NCBI GenBank assembly: GCA_903884185.1
Contig: CAISDV010000135.1
Span: 1-55,985, forward strand
Source: an uncultured Chitinophagaceae bacterium
GTDB taxonomy: Bacteria; Bacteroidota; Bacteroidia; Chitinophagales; Chitinophagaceae
Length of the DNA stretch: 55,985 nt
Direction: 5' to 3'
This document shows, in pieces, positions 1-8,671 of the stretch. Position numbers and translations under genes: made by a program. Position 1 is the stretch's first letter. Each line of letters opens with the position of its first letter. The notes under the pieces were generated by a model. It saw only the letters and a program-made list of their open reading frames with translations. It searched no databases and had not been told where the DNA came from.

Positions 1-435
1 AGTTATATTTTGATTTGAAAAAAAATCTGCCCCAAATATTTTGCTTTTATTATTCTCAATAAATAATTCTTTGGAGAGATCTTTTTCAGTGCCCCTATTA
101 TATGATTTTGAATTGGAGAGATCTTTTTCAGTGCCCCTATTATATGATTTTGAATTAGCTGGGTTTGAAGAACTAACATTCATTCCTAATTTAGCAACCC
201 TCTCCTTTAGTTTCGATGCTTGCTCGCGACTAAAGCCAGCTTCTATTGCCTTTAATTCCAATTGACTGTCATCCAATCCTTTCAAATTAGCGCGGCTTAT
301 TAATAGGCTAATTTGATCATCAGATAAATTATCTATATTGATTTTGGAAAAGTCTGTGCCTTCAATGACTTGCCCAATAGAAGACAGAATGAATAAAAAA
401 GAGACAAAAAAGAGAGTGATTTTGCTATGTCGCAT
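1..435 (-). CDS. Polysaccharide export (SLBB/Wza-like) protein, N-terminal part, cut by window edge
   Basis: The reading frame is open from an ATG at 435 to the left edge (145 codons, no stop). It begins MRHSKITLFFVSFLFILSS, a signal peptide, followed by DFSKINIDNLSDDQISLLISR. That block is clearly paralogous to the start of the export protein at 17337-18143 (LSKINIDKVSDADIATL). A helical segment with REQASKLKERV follows in both proteins. By analogy with full-length relatives, the missing part should hold the poly_export and SLBB domains of an outer-membrane polysaccharide export channel. The protein contains an exact 14-residue tandem duplication (see 71-154). The shared leader element lies 118 nt upstream. 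The identification rests on similarity to the second copy; no export domain is visible inside the window. Confidence 0.8.
   Translation of the reverse strand, partial: MRHSKITLFFVSFLFILSSIGQVIEGTDFSKINIDNLSDDQISLLISRANLKGLDDSQLELKAIEAGFSREQASKLKERVAKLGMNVSSSNPANSKSYNRGTEKDLSNSKSYNRGTEKDLSKELFIENNKSKIFGADFFSNQNIT
71..154. repeat. Exact 42-bp tandem duplication inside the export gene
   Basis: Positions 71-112 and 113-154 are identical over 42 bp. In the minus-strand gene this repeats the peptide NSKSYNRGTEKDLS twice in frame. The identity at every wobble base shows that the duplication is recent. It lies in the low-complexity linker between the N-terminal helical segment and the expected export domain, so it should be tolerated. 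Confidence 0.95.
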
Positions 436-552
436 CGAACAAAATTTTTTTTATTAAAAATGTATTCGGATCCTATTTTTGATATGAATCACAAAAATAC
501 CTCCAATATACAACATCCATGTCTAGCTAGTTTTATAATTGGAATACTTATG

Positions 553-573
553 GCTTCGCCCTCCTTAGTCACA
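553..573 (-). promoter_or_regulatory. Conserved EPS leader element, copy 1 (ops-like candidate)
   Basis: On the minus strand this reads TGTGACTAAGGAGGGCGAAGC. It matches copy 2 (18275-18295) at 19 of 21 positions. It ends 118 nt before the export-gene start codon; copy 2 ends 132 nt before its own. Conservation in non-coding DNA at the same position ahead of two paralogous genes suggests a cis-acting regulatory element. The GGCGAAGC core loosely recalls the enterobacterial ops core GGCGGTAGC, but the functional analogy is only an inference. Confidence 0.6.
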
Positions 574-577
574 GTAT

Positions 578-612
578 ATTTGCAATTAAATACAATTTGC
601 AATTAAATACAA
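578..612. repeat. Two tandem copies of a 17-bp AT-rich unit
   Basis: The unit ATTTGCAATTAAATACAA starts at 578 and again at 595 (17-bp period). It lies immediately upstream, in the direction of transcription, of the leader element at 553-573. It could be an operator, part of the promoter, or a slippage duplication. No protein can be assigned to it. Confidence 0.7.
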
Positions 613-866
613 GATGACAAGATTTCAAGGACATAAAACTAACAATTCTTTCTCTGAGAAATACGGTTATGAATTTTAAAAAAAACAGTCGCTTCTGAAA
701 ATACTATTAACTCTTATTTAACCACAAAATTCTCACTTAAAAGAGTACAAATATACGGCACGGATGCTTTTATAAAAACATTAAATAGATTTTAAATTAT
801 ATTTCATTTTTTTTGTATTTGACATATAAAAGTGTTCCGCCTAAAAGAGGCAAGCTGTATTATTTT

Positions 867-2090
867 CTATGGTTTCAGGTTACATTTTTCAAGCATCTCA
901 ACTATTTTATTTTTTACTAAACCCGGATCAAAATGCCTGCATGCATATACCCGATTAATATTTCCGGCCATTTGTTCCAAGTTACCCTGCGAATTTGAAA
1001 AGGAAATTAACTCAGCAACTAATTTATCTGTATTATGTGCAACTATAATATTCCCTTCACATTCAGCCAGCATATCAGTTATGTGAGATGGTGCAGGGCC
1101 AATATATATAATTGGCTTTCCAATAAACATTGCTCCATATATTTTGCCTGGATGAGTGAATCCTACCTGACCCTCGCCCAAGATAACGACATGTACGTCG
1201 GCTGCTCCCAACGAGAGATGTATTGACTCTATTGGCTGGAAAGGTAACTGAATAATATTTTGAAGCTTATTTTTAAGTTTAAAATCACTAACCTGTTTTT
1301 TCTTCACCCCCTCCCCGATAAAGACAAATAAGAACTCAAGATGGTCTTTTAATCCCAAAGCAGCACCAAGGAGCGTATCTAAAGGGTGTACAAAAGAATG
1401 ATTACCTGAATACATGATAACGATCTTTCCAGTGAATTGATGTGCAATCCTGAATGGGTTTTCCTCATGTTCCCCCTCGTAGACCCTTTCCATGATAGGC
1501 CATAGAGGTATTACAGATATCTTACGTGGATGTATTCCCTTTGAAAGAAGATACTGCTTCATGTACTTATCTAAAACAATAATCGAATCTGCTTTCCTGA
1601 ATATCGAAAGGCCTGCAAGCAGCAATAACTTTGCCAAAATGTTTTTCTCTGAAAGCAGCCCCGATGCTATAGAAAGTTCGGGCTGAAGGTCCATTGCCCA
1701 ATAAACGAATTTTATCTTTTTGGCTCTTGCTATCTTTCCCGAAATAAACGATGTAAAAGGCGGGGATGTCATGCCTATTACGATATCATAACCTTTTTTT
1801 CGCATAAAAAGCAACTTCCAGAGAAGAAGAAGATCAAATGATATAATATCGGTAGCCCGACCCATTATGGTTGATTTGCCAAATGCGGTATTACGCAACC
1901 TGGAAACCCGGACACCATTGATGGTTTCTTTTCTCAGATACCTCTCATGCATATTCTCATAAGCATGCCCGCTTGTAATTACATGCACCTGGTGCCCTTT
2001 TCCGGTTAAAGTAGCGGACAGATCATACAAATGTTGCCCTAAAGCAACTGTATCAGGATAATAAAATTGTGTAATGATCAGGAAACGCAT
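867..2090 (-). CDS. Family-4 type glycosyltransferase (GT-B fold)
   Basis: This 407-residue protein begins MRFLIITQFYYPDTVALGQH, typical of WcaI/GT4-like glycosyltransferases with an N-terminal Rossmann domain (FYYPD...G..LYDLSATLTGKGHQVHVIT). The C-terminal half has IVIMYSGNHSFVHPLDTLL and FIGEGVKKKQV, the nucleotide-sugar binding domain, and ends near GKPIIYIGPAPS. It probably transfers a sugar to a lipid-linked or surface glycan. The ATG at 2090 was chosen over an upstream TTG at 2162 because family members start at MRFLI and the longer form would overlap the preceding gene. It is the last gene after ispF, exosortase and the small membrane protein, 64 nt downstream of the latter. The acceptor and donor cannot be told. 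Confidence 0.85.
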   Translation of the reverse strand: MRFLIITQFYYPDTVALGQHLYDLSATLTGKGHQVHVITSGHAYENMHERYLRKETINGVRVSRLRNTAFGKSTIMGRATDIISFDLLLLWKLLFMRKKGYDIVIGMTSPPFTSFISGKIARAKKIKFVYWAMDLQPELSIASGLLSEKNILAKLLLLAGLSIFRKADSIIVLDKYMKQYLLSKGIHPRKISVIPLWPIMERVYEGEHEENPFRIAHQFTGKIVIMYSGNHSFVHPLDTLLGAALGLKDHLEFLFVFIGEGVKKKQVSDFKLKNKLQNIIQLPFQPIESIHLSLGAADVHVVILGEGQVGFTHPGKIYGAMFIGKPIIYIGPAPSHITDMLAECEGNIIVAHNTDKLVAELISFSNSQGNLEQMAGNINRVYACRHFDPGLVKNKIVEMLEKCNLKP

Positions 2091-2154
2091 AATCCATGTA
2101 AGCCTTGTCAAAGCCCAAATTACAGGCAAATATAAACCCCCGGGGCATATTTTT

Positions 2155-2562
2155 TTACTCAATATACTTCTGCTCAGGCCTTTCTTTCATAGTCAATGAA
2201 AACACATATACCGCTATAAAGGGCCCCGGAGTAATAAAAAAATAGAATAAACCCGCAGCTCCTTTTTTTATTAGTTTGAAATGCACGCCAGGTATGCAAA
2301 GACTAATGACACCAAATAAGAGCAGCAGTGAAATAAGCACAAAATATATCAGCAGCCATATTTTTTTCACCCATCTTTTTTGATATCCTCCCAAACCCCA
2401 AAACCCTATAATCGTGATGATCGCCAAACAAAGAAAATGACAAGGGTAAGTATATATTTTCTGCATATTCCTACTATCAGTATTCTCATAGATATAACTG
2501 TATCCCAGCCAGGTAATTATATTAAGAATAACAAATGCGATCCATGGCTTAACTTTATTCAT
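2155..2562 (-). CDS. Small four-helix membrane protein, probable exosortase partner
   Basis: This 135-residue protein has about four hydrophobic segments (roughly residues 7-25, 43-58, 69-90 and 104-122) and a polar C-terminus. Its start overlaps the 3' end of the exosortase gene by 8 nt (ATGAATAA), so the two are probably translationally coupled. Bacteroidota exosortases are commonly followed by a short membrane protein of about this size (the XrtF- or XrtX-associated proteins), and this gene fits that slot. No catalytic motif is visible. Its role, perhaps a scaffold or substrate-presentation factor for the exosortase, is inferred from position alone. Confidence 0.7.
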   Translation of the reverse strand: MNKVKPWIAFVILNIITWLGYSYIYENTDSRNMQKIYTYPCHFLCLAIITIIGFWGLGGYQKRWVKKIWLLIYFVLISLLLLFGVISLCIPGVHFKLIKKGAAGLFYFFITPGPFIAVYVFSLTMKERPEQKYIE

Positions 2563-3139
2563 CTGAAGTATTTATACTGCCACGCGAATAAAAAATCCAT
2601 ACCCCAAAAATCAGTCCATAAATAACCACTTTAAAAACATAATGGTGTGCAAGACCTGTTAATGTATAATGATGGAAGTTCATCCATGCCAATCCCGCAC
2701 AACGCAGGATATTGCAAATTCCGATCATTGCTATACCTAAGATTGTATAAGCCGTCATTTTTCCAATAGCAGCAGGAATACAGAACAAAAAGCCTGCATA
2801 CAGCGCTATTAACTCAAGCCCGTTACACCCGTCAGCGATCACAATTATTTTTTGATGCCCCATCATCACATAATCATAGCAAAAAAATTGTTTGTCCGAA
2901 TCCAGCTCACAGGTTTCTCCCACCATGAAATTCATGTCCGGATAAATTTTTGAGAGTATTTGTTCCGTTCCGGCAGAAATAAGATGTGTTAATTGTTTAT
3001 CCGGGAACCTTGATGGATACAAAAAAAATCCATACAACAACTTCCATATAACAAAAATCAATAATGCCCTTTTCAAAAACCGTTTTACTTCCCTGGGAAT
3101 TTCCTTATACGTTTCCTTAAACTCTTTCACAATATTCAT
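2555..3139 (-). CDS. Exosortase/archaeosortase family protein
   Basis: This 194-residue integral membrane protein shows the exosortase catalytic signature: Cys105 in ADGCNGLE, Arg146 in CNILRCAG and His165/166 in LAHHYVFK, each near a membrane segment. Exosortases cleave and re-attach proteins that carry a short C-terminal sorting signal (motif, hydrophobic helix, basic tail). The ATG at 3139 was chosen because the upstream extension to 3304 is not protein-like and overlaps ispF. It is coupled by an 8-nt overlap to a small membrane protein and sits 136 nt downstream of ispF in the T9SS porU-porV block. No substrate with an obvious exosortase-type tail is encoded in this window. The XrtF or XrtX subtype is suspected but not established. 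Confidence 0.85.
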   Translation of the reverse strand: MNIVKEFKETYKEIPREVKRFLKRALLIFVIWKLLYGFFLYPSRFPDKQLTHLISAGTEQILSKIYPDMNFMVGETCELDSDKQFFCYDYVMMGHQKIIVIADGCNGLELIALYAGFLFCIPAAIGKMTAYTILGIAMIGICNILRCAGLAWMNFHHYTLTGLAHHYVFKVVIYGLIFGVWIFYSRGSINTSDE

Positions 3140-3275
3140 ACAGTAAAATTTACATGTTTTGAATATTGAGGAGTATGGGCAAAGAGAAAAAAAAATGATT
3201 CTATAATCATCATTTCTTAATACAAATACTGAAGGGAAATACTTTGAGGGGGTTAATTCAGAGAGATAAGCAAAT

Positions 3276-3749
3276 TTAAGACTTATCCAGCAAAACTGTT
3301 GCATATGCCACCAGGCCTTCTTCCCTTCCTACAAAACCCAATGTTTCTGTAGTAGTGGCTTTAATGGAAACATCTTTAAAGTTGATACCTAATATTCCTG
3401 CAATTGTTTCCTGCATTTGAGGAACATAGGATTTTATCTTTGGCAATTGAAGGCAAACAGTAGAATCAATATTGATCACTTTATAACCTTCGGCCCGGAT
3501 TAGTGCAAATGTTTTTGCCAGCAATATTTTACTATCAATATTTTTGTACTCAGGTGAGGTGTCGGGAAAATGTGAGCCGATATCGCCAAGACTCAAAGCA
3601 CCAAGAAGTGCGTCGCAGACCGCATGCAACAGAACATCCGCATCACTATGGCCTAAAGCTCCTTTATGGTGAGGGAGTTTTACACCCCCTATCCATAATT
3701 CCCTTCCTTCAACCAGTTGATGAAAATCAACTCCTGATCCTATTCGCAT
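3276..3749 (-). CDS. ispF: 2-C-methyl-D-erythritol 2,4-cyclodiphosphate synthase
   Basis: This 157-residue protein converts CDP-methylerythritol 2-phosphate to the cyclic diphosphate in the non-mevalonate isoprenoid pathway. The zinc ligands Asp8 and His10 (GVDFHQ) and His42 (LLHAVCD) are present. So are the family blocks GHSDADV, GDIGSHFPDT and TTTETLGFVGREEG, and the length is normal for IspF. The ATG at 3749 gives the canonical MRIGSGVDFH start, 7 nt after the porV stop, so ispF is probably co-transcribed with porU-porV. Confidence 0.97.
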   Translation of the reverse strand: MRIGSGVDFHQLVEGRELWIGGVKLPHHKGALGHSDADVLLHAVCDALLGALSLGDIGSHFPDTSPEYKNIDSKILLAKTFALIRAEGYKVINIDSTVCLQLPKIKSYVPQMQETIAGILGINFKDVSIKATTTETLGFVGREEGLVAYATVLLDKS

Positions 3750-3756
3750 AGCAGTA

Positions 3757-4911
3757 TTAATTAGATGGGTCAAGATAGAACAGTAACCCAAAACGTAAAG
3801 TTTTTGACAAAGGATTCCTGGTAACCCCATTACCAGAAGGTACGAGGTAAGAAAAATTCAACCCTATATTACTGTATTTGAGGCCAATACCTACTGAAAA
3901 ATACTGGCGGTTGCCTTGCGTTTTATCCTCATAAAAATATCCCGTTCTCAAAAAGAAAAGATCACTATAAGAGTACTCAACACCCAACGAAGCCTGAAAA
4001 CTTTTCAAAAGATCAGTACTGCCGCCAAAAGATTTGAACCAGCTTGAAATAACGCTACTGTTCCTATAATCTGCAAGTGCAGCAGAATCAGTAGAAAAAT
4101 TATTGGTTGCTACAGGCGGTGCCGGTACCAATAGTTTATTGACATCGAGCCCAAAAGTCATTTTATTACTTTCATCGAAAATCTTTGTGTATGCCACACC
4201 CAAACCCATATTGGCAGGTATATAATCCTTGTTCTGTGCATCATTGGTATAACCGATCTTTGAACCAAGGTTTGACAAAGTAATTCCCCAGTTAAGCCCC
4301 TGCTTTGTTCCTGATTCAGTACCATCATGAAATAAGGTAATATCACCTGCTACGGCATTCCCGGCTTTATAACTTACTCCATTTACAGATCCGTTGGCAA
4401 GACTTGAGTTAATATACCTCAATGCAAGTCCTAATCCCAGGTTAGGCGATAGCTTCAATGAATACCCAAAATCTATGCAAAATTCTTTAGGCCGAAAGCT
4501 GTTTAAAGGATTCCCTGCAAAGTCTGTGAACTGTATACTTCCCAGGCTGAAATAGCGCATGGAAGCTGAAATTGCCTGGTCATCCCCTATTTTATGGTAT
4601 CCTGCCAGGCTGGCAAGAAATACGTCACCCACGCCAAGATCCTGTAACCACGGCGTGTAGGTCAATCCAATGGCATTGGTCTTTTTGGCAAATGGGGTTT
4701 TAGCGCGGTTCCAGAAAGCTGCATTGGCATCCGGAGACATGGCAATACCCACATCACCCATACCCCCGGAACGGGCATCGGGCGAGATCCTCAAAAAAGG
4801 AACTGCAGTAGTTACCACATTTACAGCGCCTGATTGTGCTGTTGCACCCGCTGCAAAGAAAAATATAGCTGTACACAGAGCAATGAAATATCCCGTGGCT
4901 TTTCTTCTCAT
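3757..4911 (-). CDS. porV: Type IX secretion outer-membrane protein PorV (LptO)
   Basis: This 384-residue protein has a signal peptide ending around ATAQSGAVN. It has the PorV hallmark VPFLRISPDARSGGMGDVGIA followed by repeated amphipathic beta strands (for example NLGLGLALRYINSSLA and LFFLRTGYFYEDKTQG), and ends in a strand with RFGLLFYLDPSN. PorV is a FadL-like outer-membrane barrel that takes cargo from the SprA translocon and delivers it to the sortase PorU. It lies 92 nt downstream of porU and 7 nt upstream of ispF. The porU-porV pairing matches the arrangement known in Flavobacterium, which supports the assignment. Confidence 0.95.
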   Translation of the reverse strand: MRRKATGYFIALCTAIFFFAAGATAQSGAVNVVTTAVPFLRISPDARSGGMGDVGIAMSPDANAAFWNRAKTPFAKKTNAIGLTYTPWLQDLGVGDVFLASLAGYHKIGDDQAISASMRYFSLGSIQFTDFAGNPLNSFRPKEFCIDFGYSLKLSPNLGLGLALRYINSSLANGSVNGVSYKAGNAVAGDITLFHDGTESGTKQGLNWGITLSNLGSKIGYTNDAQNKDYIPANMGLGVAYTKIFDESNKMTFGLDVNKLLVPAPPVATNNFSTDSAALADYRNSSVISSWFKSFGGSTDLLKSFQASLGVEYSYSDLFFLRTGYFYEDKTQGNRQYFSVGIGLKYSNIGLNFSYLVPSGNGVTRNPLSKTLRFGLLFYLDPSN

Positions 4912-5003
4912 GGAATAAAATTAAAATAAATAATTAGATGAACACACTTAAAAAAAGTAATTAAACTGCCTTTTTGGAGTAGAGATCAAATCATTCAATT
5001 TGT

Positions 5004-8000
5004 TTAGAAGAGAAGCAATTTTTGTGTAGCCTGTGCCATCCCATTTCTTGATGATACAATAATACGATAAATATAAATACCCCTTGATAGTTTTTCGCCA
5101 TAGATGCTCTTTCCATCCCAGGTGATCTCATTGCTCCGGTTTCCTGCATCATTGACCGCTTTCCTTAACCGATAAACCAACTGGCCGCTGCTGCTCAAAA
5201 TATCGAGAGAAATATCCATGTCAATCCCCGGCTGGTTATGCTCAAAAGAGAACGTTGTTTTTGTGGTCATTGGGTTGGGATAATTAAACAGGTTGCCGAT
5301 CTGTATCTTCTGCTTTTTCACTACCCTGAACCGGATAGTGGCTTCGCTTGAATTATCTGCCACATCCCAGGCTTTCACCTTAATGGTATGCAAACCTTCA
5401 GTCATTACCGGTAATTGGTAACGGACCAGCCCCCTCTGATAACTATCCAGTAATGCTTCATAATAACTGTTCAGGACGATCACATTTTTGTCGTTCCCAT
5501 CAATGATACAAGTTATATCGTGTCCGATGCCTGCACCTGATGTGTTGATCCCGGAAGAATCAAACAGGTCTGCGAGCAGAACTGGTGTTTCGTTTGTCAA
5601 TCCACCATCAATAAAGCTCTCGTCATTCATGAAAAGTTTAATAACAGGGCCAGACTTGTCAGTTAAAACAGCATTCCCCGCACCTCCCACAGAAAAGGCT
5701 GTAGAAACGCCATTCGCATCATGTACCCCATCATCTGCATACAAACTCAACCTTCCTTTTCCCGGCTGATAATGAATGTCTTTGGGAACGATAAAAGTGA
5801 AATTGAATAATCCATTTTTCACTGTTGCTTTTCCTTTGTATAAAATATTTGTTTGCTCTGTGAAAATAGTGACCGGACTTGCGGGGTCATTCCCTAAAGT
5901 ACTTACCTGTTGCGGCTGATCAAAAACTGTTGGGTAAAGTGTACCATTAAAGCTATTGAGAAAATTCCCGCTGACATCAATGACCCTTCCGGCAAAAACA
6001 TATGTGTTTAATGCAGTAAGTGTATCCTTTCCTGCCACTGCATGGTTATTGATCGAGGTGAGCTGAAGACGCAAAGCGGGAAAAGCCAAACGCATGGCAG
6101 GATCGCCCAATAATGCAAATTTTCTATTATTGACTACGTCTGTATATGTCTGGTAAGTATAATTTTTTGCCTGCTTCACTGCTTCTCCCAAGGTGAGATA
6201 ATTGCCATTTGCTCCCGGCTGCAAAGCGATCTTTAAATAATTGTCGTTCATGATGCGGTTACTGAAAGCATACACATCCCTGGTGGTTGTCATGAGTGCA
6301 ATAGCTCCTGTAGAATCTCCATATAAAAGGCTGCCGCCAATAGAATTTTTTGTTGGATCATCATACGGTGCAAAATCGCATGTGGCTGTTATAAACAAAG
6401 GAAGTTTATCGGGATTATTAAATTGATTTAATTCAGTTTGCCCAAGAACCGCTTCATCCGCCAGCCGCTGGTATCCGCCATGCCCGTTATAATTAAAAAA
6501 TAATACCCCATTGGATATTCCATTAACAATAGCTGCATTTACCGCCGGGTACCTGCCACCGCCACTACCACTCACGAGTGGATAAGCATCCAGGTATATT
6601 TTTGACTGATTGTACAGGGAGTTTGTTGTACCCGCATCGCCTGATACTGCTTCTGCATCATTCAAATGAATATCATTGTCCTTATCATCTGCCACAAATA
6701 TTGTTTGATTGCGCCAGGAACCAAGCCCGGATGCAGAATTATACCTGATGATCTTATCAACGATGGTTGTTGCTTCATCAAGGCTTCTTGCCGGAAGCCT
6801 TCCAATCCCGATAGCTAACAGGCCTGGCGGCGATATTGTGTTCACATCATCGGAATCTTTTATCAGCCCAAAAAAATCATCCGAAGTATATGTGCTGAGT
6901 GGATCTAAAGAATTGATGCTTTCATAACAAGGCACCAGGTTGCTATTATTATTGATCCTGTTTTTATAGTCGAAAGAAGATGCACCAAAAAGCAATAAAT
7001 ATTTGGGGCGCTTTGTAGTATCTGTGCCCGCCTTATCATAATACATTTTTACAAAATCTCGAATAGCAGTGGGATCGGGCACGCCACTTCCAAATTCATT
7101 GAATATCTGGTCGGTTGTTGCCACTATTGTTGTAAGGCCATCATGCTGTGTATGAAATGTGGCAAGGCGATTGGCTTGTGCCAGCAAAGATGAATGAGTG
7201 ATGATGATACCATCCACAACAGATGAGTTATGCAGGTTTTGATTGCTGACCTTTCCCAATGAAACAGGAGAAAGAAAATTTGCATTATTGAAAACCGCAT
7301 ACTCCCTCAATCTTGAAGCATCATTTACAAAACCTGTTTGGGAGGAGGCAAACTGAGTGGCCATTTTCTGCGGTTGTAACGGATCGGTTATTTCCCAAAC
7401 TTCTGTTGCGGATGTGGTGGTGCCTACTGTAAATTGAGCAACTGCGGTGTTGGCAACGGAGGACCAATCGCGGAAGAAAACCTGGTCTTTGCCATTCATA
7501 GCAAGGGCTCGCCTGCCCTGTAACTCAAACCAGTTAAGCCATCCCTGTGCACCGGATACAGATGAATTAAAATTAAATGCAACTGTAATTGCCGGTTGCG
7601 TGGCCAGGGAATTATTTTGTTGTGATATTTCATTTGCAACAGGGTCTAAGAAATAGCCTGTGATGGCAGGTATACTTATATTTTGAATTTGCTGCCCGTT
7701 TACATTCACAGTAAAATTTCCAGGAGCTCCAATGCTTGCAGCAGCAAGGCTTGATGAGATCGTAAGTGGTTGTGTAGTTATCAAACCGCTGAAATCCACA
7801 TTAAAAGAATGGCTTAAAGAATTTCCACTAATGTTACTGAATGTTTCGCCATACCATTGCTTGCCGCTATTCAAAAAGTTAGTGAGATCATTTTCATAAA
7901 AGTATCTTTCGTTATAAGCACTGACATTTTGATTAGGCGTGAGTGTTATATTTTTTATTGATATTCTTTTCCCTGTTCCACCGATCGTGATAAAATAAAA

Positions 8001-8429
8001 TACAGTATCAGTGTACAGGTTTTTTTGATGGATAAAGCGTTGGTTTAAACTGTCCTTCAACCAGCGGTTTGGCCCCGGTGCATAAAACAATAAATAGTCG
8101 CTGCCATTAAAAATCCCATCCCCTCCATCAAACATTTCGACAGGATTTTCAAAGAGATCATCCTGCCTTGGCTTTACATTGTTTTCATCCAACATAGCGC
8201 CGCCGTTCCCAAATAAACGAATAGAAGAAGAAGACATGCCGGATGTATTGATGCCAAGAGAATTCAGGAATGGCAAATCAATTTTATATACTCCTTCCCG
8301 GCTAATCCCAATTTTGAACCAGTTACCGGTTGACAGCACAGAGTTGGTAGCATAGTTTCGCTGCGCTTCTGCATTACCAGCAAGAGCTATGAAAAAGACG
8401 ATCATCAGGATTCTATTCCTTGTACGCAA
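5004..8429 (-). CDS. porU: Type IX secretion sortase PorU (C25 gingipain-family peptidase)
   Basis: This 1141-residue protein removes the C-terminal sorting domain of T9SS cargo and attaches the cargo to anionic lipopolysaccharide on the cell surface. The C25 catalytic dyad is visible: His650 in FFNYNGHGGYQRLAD and Cys684 in FITATCDFAPYDDP. The N-terminal part (about 30-330) is the PorU-specific beta domain. An Ig-like region follows the peptidase, and the C-terminus (from about IGNLFNYPNPMTTKTTFSF) is a FlgD/CTD-like domain. The likely start is TTG at 8429, which supplies the basic n-region RTRNR of the signal peptide; the first ATG (8405) would lose it. A TAnnTTTG box lies 20 nt upstream. 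It is divergent from gldJ. Confidence 0.95.
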   Translation of the reverse strand: MRTRNRILMIVFFIALAGNAEAQRNYATNSVLSTGNWFKIGISREGVYKIDLPFLNSLGINTSGMSSSSIRLFGNGGAMLDENNVKPRQDDLFENPVEMFDGGDGIFNGSDYLLFYAPGPNRWLKDSLNQRFIHQKNLYTDTVFYFITIGGTGKRISIKNITLTPNQNVSAYNERYFYENDLTNFLNSGKQWYGETFSNISGNSLSHSFNVDFSGLITTQPLTISSSLAAASIGAPGNFTVNVNGQQIQNISIPAITGYFLDPVANEISQQNNSLATQPAITVAFNFNSSVSGAQGWLNWFELQGRRALAMNGKDQVFFRDWSSVANTAVAQFTVGTTTSATEVWEITDPLQPQKMATQFASSQTGFVNDASRLREYAVFNNANFLSPVSLGKVSNQNLHNSSVVDGIIITHSSLLAQANRLATFHTQHDGLTTIVATTDQIFNEFGSGVPDPTAIRDFVKMYYDKAGTDTTKRPKYLLLFGASSFDYKNRINNNSNLVPCYESINSLDPLSTYTSDDFFGLIKDSDDVNTISPPGLLAIGIGRLPARSLDEATTIVDKIIRYNSASGLGSWRNQTIFVADDKDNDIHLNDAEAVSGDAGTTNSLYNQSKIYLDAYPLVSGSGGGRYPAVNAAIVNGISNGVLFFNYNGHGGYQRLADEAVLGQTELNQFNNPDKLPLFITATCDFAPYDDPTKNSIGGSLLYGDSTGAIALMTTTRDVYAFSNRIMNDNYLKIALQPGANGNYLTLGEAVKQAKNYTYQTYTDVVNNRKFALLGDPAMRLAFPALRLQLTSINNHAVAGKDTLTALNTYVFAGRVIDVSGNFLNSFNGTLYPTVFDQPQQVSTLGNDPASPVTIFTEQTNILYKGKATVKNGLFNFTFIVPKDIHYQPGKGRLSLYADDGVHDANGVSTAFSVGGAGNAVLTDKSGPVIKLFMNDESFIDGGLTNETPVLLADLFDSSGINTSGAGIGHDITCIIDGNDKNVIVLNSYYEALLDSYQRGLVRYQLPVMTEGLHTIKVKAWDVADNSSEATIRFRVVKKQKIQIGNLFNYPNPMTTKTTFSFEHNQPGIDMDISLDILSSSGQLVYRLRKAVNDAGNRSNEITWDGKSIYGEKLSRGIYIYRIIVSSRNGMAQATQKLLLF

Positions 8430-8448
8430 CTGAGAGTCTGAATTTCAT

Positions 8449-8456
8449 CAAAAGTA
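8449..8456 (-). promoter_or_regulatory. Candidate -7 box upstream of porU
   Basis: Read on the minus strand this is TACTTTTG, a match to the Bacteroidota -7 consensus TAnnTTTG. It is 19 nt upstream of the TTG start codon at 8429. No good -33 TTG box stands at the usual spacing, so confidence is limited. Confidence 0.4.
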
Positions 8457-8671
8457 AGGCATACTTGCCAGTAGGCCGGAACTGGGAAGGCAGCAAATAT
8501 GAGGAGATGGGTATCTGAAGAACGGGCTGGATACAGCGGCTAATATTAAGATTTTTCTAACACTAAGTTTGGACATGGATAAAATGGTTTTTATATAAAA
8601 ACTGCTATATTCGCATAGCACAAAAAATTCTACACTTAATTTTTACTGTTTACGAACCTTAAATTACAACT

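Larger units (their letters stand above)
436..866. other. Gene-free leader region of the left-edge export gene
   Basis: This stretch has no convincing ORF and is strongly AT-rich. It separates the start of the export gene (435) from the 3' end of the glycosyltransferase (867). It carries the 21-nt element at 553-573 that recurs upstream of the second export locus, and a 17-bp-period direct repeat just upstream of it (578-612). No clear intrinsic terminator or TAnnTTTG promoter box was found. Confidence 0.6.

Noticed and set aside
41-265. Plus-strand open frame with a repeated peptide at the left edge
   Set aside because: It is the antisense of the 42-bp duplication inside the minus-strand export gene. 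The minus frame has a signal peptide and clear paralogy to 17337-18143.
578-612. CRISPR array
   Set aside because: There are only two directly adjoining 17-bp units, with no spacers and no cas genes anywhere in the window.
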